From NCBI GenBank assembly GCA_902362715.1, contig CABIXN010000005.1, positions 62,001-126,000 on the forward strand: a stretch of 64,000 nt of DNA, read 5' to 3'. The notes under the pieces were generated by a model, which searched no databases, was not told where the DNA came from, and saw nothing but the letters and a program-made list of their open reading frames with translations. The translations under genes and the position numbers were made by a program. Positions 27,801 to 36,131 of this stretch are shown in pieces. Each line of letters begins with the position of its first letter. The stretch's first letter is position 1. The DNA comes from Lachnospiraceae bacterium (GTDB taxonomy: Bacteria > Bacillota > Clostridia > Lachnospirales > Lachnospiraceae).

Positions 27801-28010
27801 TGAAATCTCTGCCTGTCTGCTTATATCCTTATGTACCATTCTGCTCAGATCATAAATATTCCCGGTAAAAGTTTCTAAACTGCTCACCGGACCTGTATCT
27901 GCTTTTGTAAAATTCTGCTTTTTATGTTCCTGGCAAAAAACAGTCAGAATACCAGCAATCAGGCAAACAGCCAATACCCCGCATACTCTCCCGGCAGATT
28001 TTCGTTTCAC
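24801..28010 (-). CDS. Large secreted beta-helix adhesin-like protein of the Tad locus
   Basis: A 1069-residue exported protein. A signal segment (about 7-26) is followed by a region resembling a choline/cell-wall-binding repeat (YAVGWRFTEKNG then DWYFFDEETGFMV, about 116-142). A long right-handed beta-helix (about 180-760) is full of LTMTGGAVWNNGR-, GGGIY- and VSGNRAENG-type turns as in polymorphic adhesins. A Listeria-type InlB repeat-like module (YDTGSRQIPG to LTARW, about 830-915) and a final beta domain follow. The start is GTG with AGGAGGGG upstream, overlapping cpaB by four bases. No LPXTG or NPQTN-like sorting signal is seen at the C-terminus. It is probably presented at the surface with the pilus; binding target unknown. 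Confidence 0.75.
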   Translation of the reverse strand: MKRKSAGRVCGVLAVCLIAGILTVFCQEHKKQNFTKADTGPVSSLETFTGNIYDLSRMVHKDISRQAEISKGKGKQESRFDKILSASRQKSSSGAWCYVLSDGIFGERYYEKENFYAVGWRFTEKNGERDWYFFDEETGFMVKDTVVDGAVISEQGYASAVCASDMQSLNNVQDSVHCGEVLLIDQINCDSEVKIKKDTLFVTLSGSSQKIAPQENRYEMECVLNVQDARLCIGTGVQIDQKGCAQSAVRLSEGGVFDCYGTVGDLTGKGMKYGIQALSSNADICLYQGSSVVGNAVGIYSLGRTLISGGTITLNGQKKADETVSGSEKISGSRAHGIEQKGGTLTMTGGAVWNNGRLGSDTESGSLGGGIFLYQSAVMNMSGGVIAANRAAAGGGIYVDKGCKLTVTGGRIGGSTGCYESSDKNTSACGNYARENRTTGKKKQYRLGAGGGIYSLGTVVLEGKKKIRIDYNTSKGAAGGGGINAASGKLFMEGTISVSSNRADSSRGVQVSELYGGGDSNGEGGGIRMGQEASGVYAECYVNCDDTKEHNQRTGNIQISSNTASGDGGGIFESSAEKNMLYIKGSVKVQNNRSLENGGGGIKSLGGRLHVEGAVVSGNRAENGNHGGGIITAGKTVIRNCQVYQNRSEKEGGGICFYKSTAGTCGTGSILDTAIYENGSKSGGDGITVRGSASVTVGSGTSIYKNYGKGQGIRCGKGSRLYLWGSAVVKRGNTVFLDPGCAIEITGKLTSTEEPVAVLDTDKGSDRRPGRVLVRTAYPEGSGADTLYDKKDHMRFELAFSHTDTGAEAKLRDGSRVSGRIAGTISDKDIYLSESYLISYDTGSRQIPGAVDDDILLSVYSQEKYWMEPVVLDLKEPQILNPDIRAAGWEFSFWEGSNHRIYSETKAEYDTNKSLTLTARWSEEHVSVLEAWLYNHTGWLRGLMKGQKTDVVYRTFSAGDTGIIVFRCRNLKQVRIVWPDTGSSKELKYYDEQEKLLKDAVYGTSDLESNLEETFVTGSYLFQVPLKAEKGTYQVTVEGWTKDNRKIEVPLELSVGSERITSDFRTRLR

Positions 28011-28684
28011 ATAATCCCCTCCTGTGCTGCCGGCAGCGTTATAATCGTCTCATCCCCGTCTCTTAACAGTTCTATCATCCGTTCCGCTTCCCTCCTCTCC
28101 ATAATCACACAAAACATTGTACAGGGCTGTTTTCTGTCTGAAGCATCTACTTTATTTCCATTCTCATCCAGAGCCTCTTTCACATAGACATTTTCAGCCA
28201 CGCACAAATACTTTGTTGTTCCGTATTCTGTCATCCTCACTGTTCCCACATTGATCCTGTCCCCGCCCCGGATATGTCCTCCTGCACTGTCAGAAACAGA
28301 AGATGCTGTCAAAGCCAGTTCTGTGGGTTCTTCCATTTGTTTTTCCAAATCTTCGGGTTTATAAAAGTCATCTCGTACAATAATCTCTCTGTTATGAACA
28401 GAACTTCCGGTTGTATAGCCTACCAGCCACCGGATATCCTCAGGCGCATCCTTCGGTATCAGTTCCTTATTTACCTCTTTTGTGCAAAACAGTTCATTCA
28501 CATTATTTTTGGTAATTTTCACTCCCTGCTCAATATCACTTTTGGCCACAACAGCCGCTTTCACTTCTCCCCGGGACAGGGCAGATACACCGGCCGCATA
28601 AAAAATGCCTGCCAGCAAAACAGACACCGCCACAGATACCGCAGTAAATGCCAATTTGTCTTTCCACTTTCTTTTCTTTTTCAT
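28007..28684 (-). CDS. cpaB: CpaB/RcpC-like pilus protein with SAF domain
   Basis: A 225-residue membrane-anchored protein. One N-terminal hydrophobic segment (about 12-35) precedes a SAF domain (AAVVAKSDIEQGVKITKNNV) and a C-terminal domain with RGGDRINVG, as in Flp-pilus CpaB. In Gram-positive Tad systems it is thought to sit outside the membrane near the assembly platform. GGAGG lies five bases before the ATG, which directly follows the previous stop codon. Confidence 0.78.
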   Translation of the reverse strand: MKKKRKWKDKLAFTAVSVAVSVLLAGIFYAAGVSALSRGEVKAAVVAKSDIEQGVKITKNNVNELFCTKEVNKELIPKDAPEDIRWLVGYTTGSSVHNREIIVRDDFYKPEDLEKQMEEPTELALTASSVSDSAGGHIRGGDRINVGTVRMTEYGTTKYLCVAENVYVKEALDENGNKVDASDRKQPCTMFCVIMERREAERMIELLRDGDETIITLPAAQEGIM

Positions 28685-29374
28685 TTATTCCTCCAGACTG
28701 CTCACTACATCCGTGAGAATATCCAATTCCACCGGCAGCGTTTTCCCTCCATATGCCTTTATGCCAAAACGTATTCTGACATACACAGAAGTCCCGCAGA
28801 TTTCCTTTTTTCTTCCATTATGCATCTGTATATAAATACTGTTCCCACTTTGCCTGCCAGTTTTTTTTCGAACCCGCTGCCCAAAAGACAGCTGTTTTTT
28901 TATATTTCCAATCTCTGACACCCGTCTATCCTTTGCAATGCCATTCCCCGGTAAAAACTGCAGTTTTCCTTCTGCCGTTAACAGATCTGTCTTATAGACA
29001 GAGCCGTAAGATACATTATATAAGTCCAGTACTTCTACAGAAAACGGCATCTCTGATGAAAAATATACAGAGCGCGGATCCGGATAAAAACCTTCATCCA
29101 AACTCAGACACTGCCGGAAAGACTGCATAAAAGCTTCCTTTGCTCTGGACAAATCGGTAATGACCAGTTCTCCCTCACTGCTGTAAACCTCAAGATCCGG
29201 TGTCTGCCCGGCAAGTGCAGCAAAGGCCAGCGCATCCTGCACAACATAAAGCGCAGAACACTGCAGCATATAGCTGCAAACCGCACCGCCCAGAAAAAGC
29301 AGCAGAAAAATCCCCGCCAGCGACCACGGAATAACTGCCATTCCGGAATCCTTTATCTTTTTATATTTCCACAT
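28685..29374 (-). CDS. Tad-locus minor pilin-like protein (TadF/TadG position)
   Basis: A 229-residue protein with a short cytoplasmic head, one N-terminal hydrophobic segment (AVIPWSLAGIFLLLFLGGAVCSYML) and an extracellular domain. This is the layout of TadE/F-type pseudopilins. I do not recognise a named family for the distal part. It lies between the TadE-like gene and cpaB. Confidence 0.55.
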   Translation of the reverse strand: MWKYKKIKDSGMAVIPWSLAGIFLLLFLGGAVCSYMLQCSALYVVQDALAFAALAGQTPDLEVYSSEGELVITDLSRAKEAFMQSFRQCLSLDEGFYPDPRSVYFSSEMPFSVEVLDLYNVSYGSVYKTDLLTAEGKLQFLPGNGIAKDRRVSEIGNIKKQLSFGQRVRKKTGRQSGNSIYIQMHNGRKKEICGTSVYVRIRFGIKAYGGKTLPVELDILTDVVSSLEE

Positions 29375-29401
29375 ATTTTAACTTTCCACACGCAATATTC
29401 T

Positions 29402-29854
29402 TTAATGCTTCCCTGTTGAACTTTGTATCCTGATTATCTCTCTGCTTCGGTTTTCATCTAAATAACCGGATGTTAAAAACGGGAAATCCCATTTTACGTT
29501 TCCAGTAATCTGAACCTCCACTTTACTTCCATAGACTGCCGGGTCAAAACTTGTAACTTCTCCCCATCTTCCATCTGACTGCCGGATTCCCCGGACCTGT
29601 ATTTTCCCCTGACAGACCCCTGCCTCTAAAAGCTGTGCAGATAACTCCTCCCTGGTATCTTCATCCAGATATCCCCAGGTTTCCAGCTGCAGCACGGCTC
29701 TTCTGGCTGTCTGGTCTATAATATTTTTCAGCTGAATCTGTTCCAGAAAAGATACTGCCAGAAACATTATGACTGCCAAAGCCAGGATACTTACAAATAG
29801 CGTCAGTATATTTTCCAGAAATCCCCTGTCTTTTCTTTTTATTATATCTGCCAC
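29402..29854 (-). CDS. TadE-like/DUF4320-type pilus protein
   Basis: A 150-residue protein with a single N-terminal membrane helix (about 12-36, NILTLFVSILALAVIMFLAVSF) and a small external beta-rich domain. The segment KNIIDQTARRAVLQLETWGYL resembles the helical stretch after the membrane anchor in TadE or DUF4320 proteins. The start is GTG at 29854, with GGAAAG upstream. It lies 28 bases after the pilin gene. Confidence 0.6.
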   Translation of the reverse strand: MADIIKRKDRGFLENILTLFVSILALAVIMFLAVSFLEQIQLKNIIDQTARRAVLQLETWGYLDEDTREELSAQLLEAGVCQGKIQVRGIRQSDGRWGEVTSFDPAVYGSKVEVQITGNVKWDFPFLTSGYLDENRSREIIRIQSSTGKH

Positions 29855-29882
29855 TTTCTTTCCTGCTGCCCTCCAGCTCTTT

Positions 29883-30116
29883 TTAGAGCCCCTGAAACAT
29901 GCTTGTTATTTTCTCCTCCAGATCTGAACACAGCGAGAGAATAACCGGCTTTAAGGCTGCAGATAAAACCAGTACAAGAGCTACACCAATCACACACATA
30001 GCAATGACAGTTATAACATGACTCTCTCCTCTGTCTCTTTTTAATAAAAAAGCCTGAAATCCTATTCTTATCCGAATCCACACATATTCCATCATTTCTT
30101 TTAATTTCTTTTTCAT
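29883..30116 (-). CDS. flp: Flp-type major pilin
   Basis: A 77-residue type IVb pilin of the Gram-positive Flp1 kind. A basic N-terminal segment precedes a possible prepilin processing region (KRDRGESHVITV). The hydrophobic assembly helix (AMCVIGVALVLVLSAAL) and a short tail ending SMFQGL follow. The short size, gene position between tadC and tadE-like genes, and glycine before the helix support a pilin. The cleavage point, probably after the Gly near residue 31, is inferred. Confidence 0.75.
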   Translation of the reverse strand: MKKKLKEMMEYVWIRIRIGFQAFLLKRDRGESHVITVIAMCVIGVALVLVLSAALKPVILSLCSDLEEKITSMFQGL

Positions 30117-30137
30117 TCCGTTTCCTTTCCCGTCTGC

Positions 30138-30848
30138 TTATGTCAGAATCCCTGTTATAGAATCATAAAAAGACATTGCCAAAAGATAAATTGCCGTTAA
30201 GATAATTACAGAAAAAATCAGAAGGCTAAACGCCAGTACTCTGCGCTCTACCTGATTTCTTCTGCGGACAAGAAGCTGTCTCTCCATATCTGTAATCTGT
30301 TCTGTCATATCCCCCAGCATCCTGGTCATTCGCCCGCTCTGCCCCGCCTGAAGGATAATCACACAGAACTGATCTATATACTCATTGTTAAATTTACACT
30401 CAAACTCCTGCACAGCAGCCGTAATATCGCTGGTTGCTACAATTTTTCCATTCATTTCCAGCAAAGCTTGTTTCAGCCTCCTGTTTGCTGTGGCAAGATA
30501 ACATACAGCCAGCGTATTTGTAAGATACATCCCTGCTTTTGTCTGTATTTTTACATATTCATACAACCGCCTGATATCCGGCATCATCCGAAGATTATCC
30601 CGGTAATCCGACAGCTTAAGGGCACATTCCGGAAGCCAGAAACCTGCTATTCCGGCTGCACCTGCTGCCAGACAGATAACCGCAGGCCGCCCCAGAAATA
30701 TCCCTGCTGCCAGACCGCTTACATTTCCAAGAAAGAAACCTGTCAGAATACGAACCCGGAAATATTTCTGCTCCGTAATCCCCGGAAACCAAAAACAGGC
30801 CCCTGTTTTTTGTAAAAACACCTCCCGCCGGCCACTTATTCCAATCAT
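30138..30848 (-). CDS. tadC: Tad pilus assembly platform protein TadC
   Basis: A 236-residue inner-membrane protein with the type II secretion F-domain. Hydrophobic segments lie at about 29-45, 48-65 and at the C-terminus. The F-domain signature QAGQSGRMTRMLGDMTEQI precedes the basic RRRNQVERR and the last helix pair. ATG 30848 is chosen because AAAGGAG precedes it and it overlaps the tadB stop by four bases. Confidence 0.8.
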   Translation of the reverse strand: MIGISGRREVFLQKTGACFWFPGITEQKYFRVRILTGFFLGNVSGLAAGIFLGRPAVICLAAGAAGIAGFWLPECALKLSDYRDNLRMMPDIRRLYEYVKIQTKAGMYLTNTLAVCYLATANRRLKQALLEMNGKIVATSDITAAVQEFECKFNNEYIDQFCVIILQAGQSGRMTRMLGDMTEQITDMERQLLVRRRNQVERRVLAFSLLIFSVIILTAIYLLAMSFYDSITGILT

Positions 30849-31855
30849 CCCCCGCTCCTTTCCTGATCTTTCAGACAAGTGTTCCATATCATAAATAAGA
30901 GCACCATACACCAGCAGAGTACAATAATCCTTCCAGGCGCATATTTCAGAATATCTCTCATAGAAATCCGTGTCATAGCGGTAAGCATTCCCATCATAAC
31001 CACTCCCATCAGCAGTATAAAAGCGGTCTGAATCCGTCCTTCCTTTGATATTTCTTTTTCCTCTCTCCGGGCTGCTATATAATGCTGCAGGCTCTGCCGC
31101 ATATCTCTAAGAACCTCACTGTAATTTGCTTCATTCCTGGAACAGATTTCAAGATTACGTATTATCTCCTGAAATTTTGGATGTTGAATCTGATAAATCA
31201 ATTCCCAGACTGCATCGTAACGGTTTCCAGTCATCACCGCCTGGCGGCTGCACGCAATGACAGCACTCCTTAAGGGTTCCTTTAAATAGCGGCCGGTTCT
31301 CTCCAGAATACGAAACAGATCCTGCTCTGATCTGCTGAAATTATCCACCAGATTCAAAAATGGAAGAAGCTCTCTTTCTGTTTGATTTAATTTTCTTAAC
31401 CGCAGCACTTTTAACCCGTAACTGCCTGCGAAAAGTACCGCGCCCGGCCACAGCAGAGTCCATGCCGCCTTCCCCCCTGACTTCTGGATTATCATGATTA
31501 AAATCAGAAAACCGCCAGCTGCTGCAGATATAAGCAGCAGTCCATACAGCTGTGAGTTTAAAAACGGAAGCTTCTTCTTAATCTGGCTTTGAACAAAATA
31601 CTGGTCCCACTTTTGGATCCATGGTATTTTTTCCTGCTCTCCATATTCCATCATCACTTCTACATACTGATTCATACGTTTCTTCTGAACTTCCTGGGTA
31701 CTCCAAATCAGTGTCTCCCAGCCTGTTTTTATCCATCTGCGCTCTGCAGACAGATTTAAAAACCGATAGCAGTTAAAAAACATCATGATTCCTAACACAC
31801 CGCATCCGGACATCATCAGTATCCTGGCACTTACCGGAACTTCTAACTGTAACAT
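30845..31855 (-). CDS. tadB: Tad pilus assembly platform protein TadB
   Basis: A 336-residue membrane protein that pairs with TadC as the platform on which the CpaF motor acts. It has N-terminal helices, a central pair (LLLISAAAGGFLILIMII) and a T2SSF-like domain with SRNEANYSEVLRDMRQSLQHYIAARREEKEIS before two C-terminal helices. It overlaps the motor gene by 13 bases. Confidence 0.82.
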   Translation of the reverse strand: MLQLEVPVSARILMMSGCGVLGIMMFFNCYRFLNLSAERRWIKTGWETLIWSTQEVQKKRMNQYVEVMMEYGEQEKIPWIQKWDQYFVQSQIKKKLPFLNSQLYGLLLISAAAGGFLILIMIIQKSGGKAAWTLLWPGAVLFAGSYGLKVLRLRKLNQTERELLPFLNLVDNFSRSEQDLFRILERTGRYLKEPLRSAVIACSRQAVMTGNRYDAVWELIYQIQHPKFQEIIRNLEICSRNEANYSEVLRDMRQSLQHYIAARREEKEISKEGRIQTAFILLMGVVMMGMLTAMTRISMRDILKYAPGRIIVLCWCMVLLFMIWNTCLKDQERSGG

Positions 31856-33033
31856 CCCATTCCCCCTTTTAGTATCTCCCCGAGCCGGTTTAATCCGGTT
31901 TCCCGATTATAGATCTCTCGATAGATTAAATTCCCCTCCGCGGCATCATAACCCGCCGTCTCCGTAATTTCACAGATTTTAAAATCCTTTACAAAGATAA
32001 TGGTCCTAAGATCCTGAAACATCTCAAGCACCTGCTCCCTTGTATAATCTCCGGCATATTTGGCATAATCCGAAAGCTTTATCATGGCTTCCCGGGAAGA
32101 CATGGCATGAAGGCTGGTCCAGCATCTGTGTCCGGTATAGGAAGCATTCAAAAAATACAATGCCTCACTCCCCTTTATCTCCCCAATTACAAAGTAATCC
32201 AAATCCATTAACAGCCCGTTTCTGGCCAGATCCTCCAGCTGATAATTAACAGCAGCATCTCCAAAACCTGTCACAATATGCTGAAACATCATTTCCGGAT
32301 GCGTATGACTGAACAGTTCTTCATTTTCCTGAATCACCAGACAGCTTTTATCTTTGGGAATCATATCCAAAAATGCATTCATTCCGGTTGTCTTACCAGA
32401 CCCTCCTTTCCCGCACCAGACCATCCCACCGTCAGATGATACCTGTCTGATAAGATATTGAGCTATTTCATCCGTTAAAAATTCCTTTTCCACCAATTCT
32501 CCCACCGTAATTTTAGTCTTTGGAATCTTGCGGATATGAATATACGGCGTTTCAACAGAGTTTACAAATGGCGTTGTCACATTAAATCTGAGAATAAAAT
32601 CTGAATCTCCTTTTCGGTCTGTCCAGCTTGCTACCGCATTCACCGCACTTAATGAACGTTCTCCTTTGGTTGCGCAATAATCGGCAAATAGTTTCAAATC
32701 TTCCGGTGTGTCAAAAACAGCAGCGGATTTTTCTCTTTTCCCTTTCCGTTTCACCCGGATATTGTCGTAGGACATAATCCGGATATCTGAAATCTCCGGA
32801 TCTGTAATCAGCCCGGAAATTACCCGGTACCCCCAGATATGCCGGATTACCTCTTCCATTACAAGCCCTGTATAGCAATCGTCAAGACGCAGTACCTGCA
32901 CCAGATACTGTCTCACAAGGTCTAAAAAAGCCTTTTTCGACAATTGCCCCCGGTACATTCGGTTCAAAACAGCAGCCTCCTGGGTGGCATAATACTCCAT
33001 TACATTTTGAACTGCTTTTCTGACATCATTCAT
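31843..33033 (-). CDS. tadA: Tad pilus motor ATPase (CpaF/TadA)
   Basis: Secretion ATPase that powers Flp pilus assembly, 396 residues from the ATG at 33033. This start has GGGGAGG six bases upstream; a longer frame to 33138 lacks a site. Motifs are the N-terminal SDIRIMSYDNIRVKR, Walker A GKGGSGKTTG, Asp box/Walker B LDYFVIGEIKGSEA and the His box TGHRCWTSLHAMSS. It is the only ATPase in the locus, so the same motor must serve extension and any retraction. Confidence 0.9.
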   Translation of the reverse strand: MNDVRKAVQNVMEYYATQEAAVLNRMYRGQLSKKAFLDLVRQYLVQVLRLDDCYTGLVMEEVIRHIWGYRVISGLITDPEISDIRIMSYDNIRVKRKGKREKSAAVFDTPEDLKLFADYCATKGERSLSAVNAVASWTDRKGDSDFILRFNVTTPFVNSVETPYIHIRKIPKTKITVGELVEKEFLTDEIAQYLIRQVSSDGGMVWCGKGGSGKTTGMNAFLDMIPKDKSCLVIQENEELFSHTHPEMMFQHIVTGFGDAAVNYQLEDLARNGLLMDLDYFVIGEIKGSEALYFLNASYTGHRCWTSLHAMSSREAMIKLSDYAKYAGDYTREQVLEMFQDLRTIIFVKDFKICEITETAGYDAAEGNLIYREIYNRETGLNRLGEILKGGMGCYS

Positions 33034-33141
33034 ACGCATCCTCCCCTGAACATTCCCGATTCCACATTTAACTCTGCACCTGGCAGAAAAACACCAGCAG
33101 GCCCCTGCTTTATTTCGCCGTATGAGCCGCACATTCAAAAA

Positions 33142-33516
33142 CTACCGTTTATAAAAAAACAGCTCCAGCAGAACATAGCTGCACAGCAGATGAATAGTAA
33201 AAGGTCCGCCCTTACATTTTCCTGCAGCATAATTTCTGATTCCTGCTGAAAAGAATGAGACGCACAAAAACAGTGTCTCTGCAGCAATGAGAGCTACTCC
33301 TCTGCTCCTGGTGCTAAACAGTAAAAACATGGACATAATCATATACCAGTCCGCCTTTCCAATATTACCTGCCCTGCACAGCTTACTGATTACCAGCAGA
33401 AAGGCTCCTGAAATACAAAGATTTTCAGGATAGAAAGGGATTCCGTTTCTATGTCTGGCTGTCCATATTAATAAACAGACCAGACACTCCAGATAACTGA
33501 CAGCTCTTGGTATCAT
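33142..33516 (-). CDS. Prepilin-peptidase-like membrane protein (TadV/CpaA-related, first Asp lost)
   Basis: A 124-residue protein with about four hydrophobic segments, first gene of the pilus locus. It matches the layout of small A24 prepilin peptidases: a segment ending RHRNGIP corresponds to DxRxxxIPN, and NIGKADWYMIM corresponds to the GxGDxKL motif. The first catalytic Asp is replaced (WTARHRNGIP), while the second (KAD) is kept. It may be inactive or a highly diverged enzyme. AAAAGGAG precedes the ATG closely. Confidence 0.55.
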   Translation of the reverse strand: MIPRAVSYLECLVCLLIWTARHRNGIPFYPENLCISGAFLLVISKLCRAGNIGKADWYMIMSMFLLFSTRSRGVALIAAETLFLCVSFFSAGIRNYAAGKCKGGPFTIHLLCSYVLLELFFYKR

Positions 33517-33732
33517 CTGCTCCTTTTCATCAAACCAGACAACAATTCCAAAACATACATAAGCAAGGAATTTGGATAACAGCAGATATCACTTCCTCCC
33601 CAAAATTTTAATTAACTGTGAGAATTACCCGCGACGTGCGGAAAGAATCAAGATCATTTTTAAGATATAAAAAGTATAACAGGGATCAGAACATAAAAAC
33701 AGTTGGGATGTTTTACAAAAAACCAAAAAGAA
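33517..33732. other. Upstream region of the pilus operon
   Basis: AT-rich spacer between the hemL terminator and the pilus operon, which must contain the pilus promoter. A TATACT near 33672-33677 (minus strand) is the best -10 box, but no good -35 box sits 16-18 bases from it. No structured RNA was recognised. Confidence 0.4.
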
Positions 33733-33777
33733 AAAAGTGCCTGCCGTCAAAAAAAACTAACAACAGACACTTCTAAA
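33728..33777 (-). terminator. Terminator of the cob-hem operon
   Basis: On the minus strand AAGTGTCTG pairs with CAGGCACTT (one G-U) around a T-rich loop and is followed by TTTTCTTTTT, about 70 bases after the hemL stop. Confidence 0.75.
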
Positions 33778-33845
33778 ACTATAAAATTCCTGAAAAGCTC
33801 CGGCCTTATGACCTGTACAAAATTCTCCATAAAGTTTGTGCAATT

Positions 33846-35126
33846 TTATTTTCTTTCAAAATACGCCTGCATAAGATCTAATGTGTGGCAAAGCTGATCC
33901 GGCAGATGCGCCATAGAAATAAACATGGCTTCAAACTGTGCAGGTGCCAGATAAATTCCATGCTGAATCATATAATTACAGTAATCCGCATAGGCCTTTG
34001 TATCGGAAGTTTTTGCGCTGTCATAATCCCTGACTTTCTGATCTGTAAAAAAGATGCTTCCAAGAGAGGCAATATGATTTACCTGATAGGGCAGTCCCCT
34101 CTCTTTCAGCATTTCTTTTATGCTTTCAAAGAACCTGTCAGCTTTCTGATTCAGTTTCACATAGTAATCCGGATGACTCTTTAAAATCGAAAGCTGCGCA
34201 ATCCCTGCAGCCATAGCAACAGGATTTCCGCTTAACGTTCCGGCCTGATATACGCCGCCGCACGGGGAAACAACTTCCATGATCTCTCTGCGGCCGCCAT
34301 AAGCGCCTACCGGCATACCTGCACCGATAATTTTTCCGTAAGTGGTCAGGTCCGGAGTTACTCCAAAATATCCCTGAGCTCCGTCTGCCTGCAGCCTGAA
34401 TCCCGTAATAACTTCATCAAAAATCAGCAGCGCTCCGTATTTCGTACACAGCTCCCTAAGCCCCTGCAAAAATCCGTCCTCCGGAAGTACCGTTCCCATA
34501 TTGGCAGCCACCGGTTCTACAATCACAGCCGCAATTTCTTCCGGGCAGCGCTGAAAATGCATTCTGACGCTGTCCAGATTATTATATTCCGCACTGAGAG
34601 TATCCTGTGTGCATCCAGCCGGCACACCCAGAGAATCCGGCACACCTGCTGTCATAACCCCGGATCCGGCTTTTACTAAAAGTCCGTCTGAATGCCCGTG
34701 ATAGCACCCGGTAAACTTAATAATTTTATCCCTGCGGGTATAGCCTCTGGCCGTGCGGATGGCACTCATCACCGCCTCGGTGCCGGAATTTACCATGCGG
34801 ACCATTTCTATGGACGGAACCATACTGCAGACAAGTTTCGCCATTTCCACTTCGATCTTAGTGGCGGCCCCATAGCTTAAACCGCGTTTTGCATAATCCA
34901 CAACCGCATCGAAAACAGCCGGATGGTTATGCCCAAGAATCATCGGCCCCCAGGAACCGATAAAATCTATATACTCCTGATCATCCTCATCCCAGATCAG
35001 CACCATATCCGCTTTTTTTATAAAACGCGGCGTTGAACCGATGGACCCAAATGCCCGCACCGGTGAATTTACACCCCCGGGAATATAAGTTACCGCTTCT
35101 TTAAAAAGTGCCTCTGATTTTGTCAT
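33846..35126 (-). CDS. hemL: Glutamate-1-semialdehyde 2,1-aminomutase
   Basis: PLP enzyme forming 5-aminolevulinate in the C5 pathway of tetrapyrrole synthesis. The 426-residue protein has normal length. Signatures are PGGVNSPVRAFGSIGSTP, VNSGTEAVMSAIRTARGYTRRDKIIKF, the Asp of LIFDEVITGF and the PLP lysine in TYGKIIGAGMPVGAYGGR. It overlaps hemB by one base (TAATG). It is the last gene of the operon. Confidence 0.97.
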   Translation of the reverse strand: MTKSEALFKEAVTYIPGGVNSPVRAFGSIGSTPRFIKKADMVLIWDEDDQEYIDFIGSWGPMILGHNHPAVFDAVVDYAKRGLSYGAATKIEVEMAKLVCSMVPSIEMVRMVNSGTEAVMSAIRTARGYTRRDKIIKFTGCYHGHSDGLLVKAGSGVMTAGVPDSLGVPAGCTQDTLSAEYNNLDSVRMHFQRCPEEIAAVIVEPVAANMGTVLPEDGFLQGLRELCTKYGALLIFDEVITGFRLQADGAQGYFGVTPDLTTYGKIIGAGMPVGAYGGRREIMEVVSPCGGVYQAGTLSGNPVAMAAGIAQLSILKSHPDYYVKLNQKADRFFESIKEMLKERGLPYQVNHIASLGSIFFTDQKVRDYDSAKTSDTKAYADYCNYMIQHGIYLAPAQFEAMFISMAHLPDQLCHTLDLMQAYFERK

Positions 35127-36109
35127 TAGCCGATTCTCCCTTCATCCATGCACGTTGCAAGCTCTTTGGCAAAATATGTAATATAAATATCCGTCCCTGC
35201 CCGGTATGCGCTGGCAGCCACTTCACACATAATGGATGTTTCATCAATAAATCCTGCCGCTGCTGTAGTTTTTATCATAGAGTATTCTCCGCTGACACTG
35301 TACGCCGCCACAGGAATATCCACCATATCTTTCGTTTCCCGGATCAGATCACCAAATGCCATGGCAGGTTTCACCATAACAATATCGGCACCTTCCTCCA
35401 CATCAAGCATTACCTCTTTTAATGCCTCACGGCGGTTATGATAATCCATCTGGTAAGTCTTCCGGTCTCCAAAAGCCGGCGCCGAATCTGCCGCATCCCG
35501 AAACGGACCGTAAAATGCAGACGCAAACTTTGCAGAATAGGCCATAATCGGTGTATTAATAAACCCATGGGCATCCAGAGTACTTCTAATGGCAGCCACA
35601 CGTCCGTCCATCATATCTGAGGGCGCAACCATATCAGCTCCGGCCTGTACCTGAGACAATGCTGTTTTTGCCAGCAGCTCCAGTGTTTTATCATTATCTA
35701 CATCATGACCGCACAGCACACCGCAGTGTCCGTGAGATGTATACTCACACATGCAGACATCACCAATATAGTACAGCTGCGGGCATATTTCCTTGGCCCG
35801 GCGAAAAGCCTTCTGCACAATTCCATCCTGGGCATAGGCCTGGCTTCCTGCTTCATCTTTGATATCCGGGATGCCAAACAGCATCACACTGCCCACTCCC
35901 GCCTCTGCAAGCTCTTCTAGTTTTTCTCCCATCCGGTCCACACTGTAGCGGTACTGGCCAGCCATAGAAGGGATTTCTTCTTTTATATTACTGCCCTCCA
36001 CCACAAACATGGGATACACCAAAGATGCCTTGTCCATTCTGGTTTCCCTTACAATCTTCCGCAGTCTTTCACTGCTGCGCAGTCTTCTTGGTCTTTGTAC
36101 CATATCCAT
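35126..36109 (-). CDS. hemB: Delta-aminolevulinic acid dehydratase
   Basis: Condenses two 5-aminolevulinate molecules to porphobilinogen, the next step after HemL. The 327-residue protein has the metal Cys cluster CMCEYTSHGHCGVLCG, the first Schiff-base lysine region MAYSAKFASAFYGPFRDA and the second VMVKPAMAF. It lies 22 bases after cobO. hemA, hemC and hemD are not in this window. Confidence 0.97.
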   Translation of the reverse strand: MDMVQRPRRLRSSERLRKIVRETRMDKASLVYPMFVVEGSNIKEEIPSMAGQYRYSVDRMGEKLEELAEAGVGSVMLFGIPDIKDEAGSQAYAQDGIVQKAFRRAKEICPQLYYIGDVCMCEYTSHGHCGVLCGHDVDNDKTLELLAKTALSQVQAGADMVAPSDMMDGRVAAIRSTLDAHGFINTPIMAYSAKFASAFYGPFRDAADSAPAFGDRKTYQMDYHNRREALKEVMLDVEEGADIVMVKPAMAFGDLIRETKDMVDIPVAAYSVSGEYSMIKTTAAAGFIDETSIMCEVAASAYRAGTDIYITYFAKELATCMDEGRIG

Positions 36110-36131
36110 TTTGTATTTCCTCCCGGTATCT

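Noticed and set aside
33518..33585. 20-codon GTG-initiated leader peptide before the pilus operon
   Set aside because: The GGAGG lies only two bases from the GTG and the frame has no features of an attenuator peptide.
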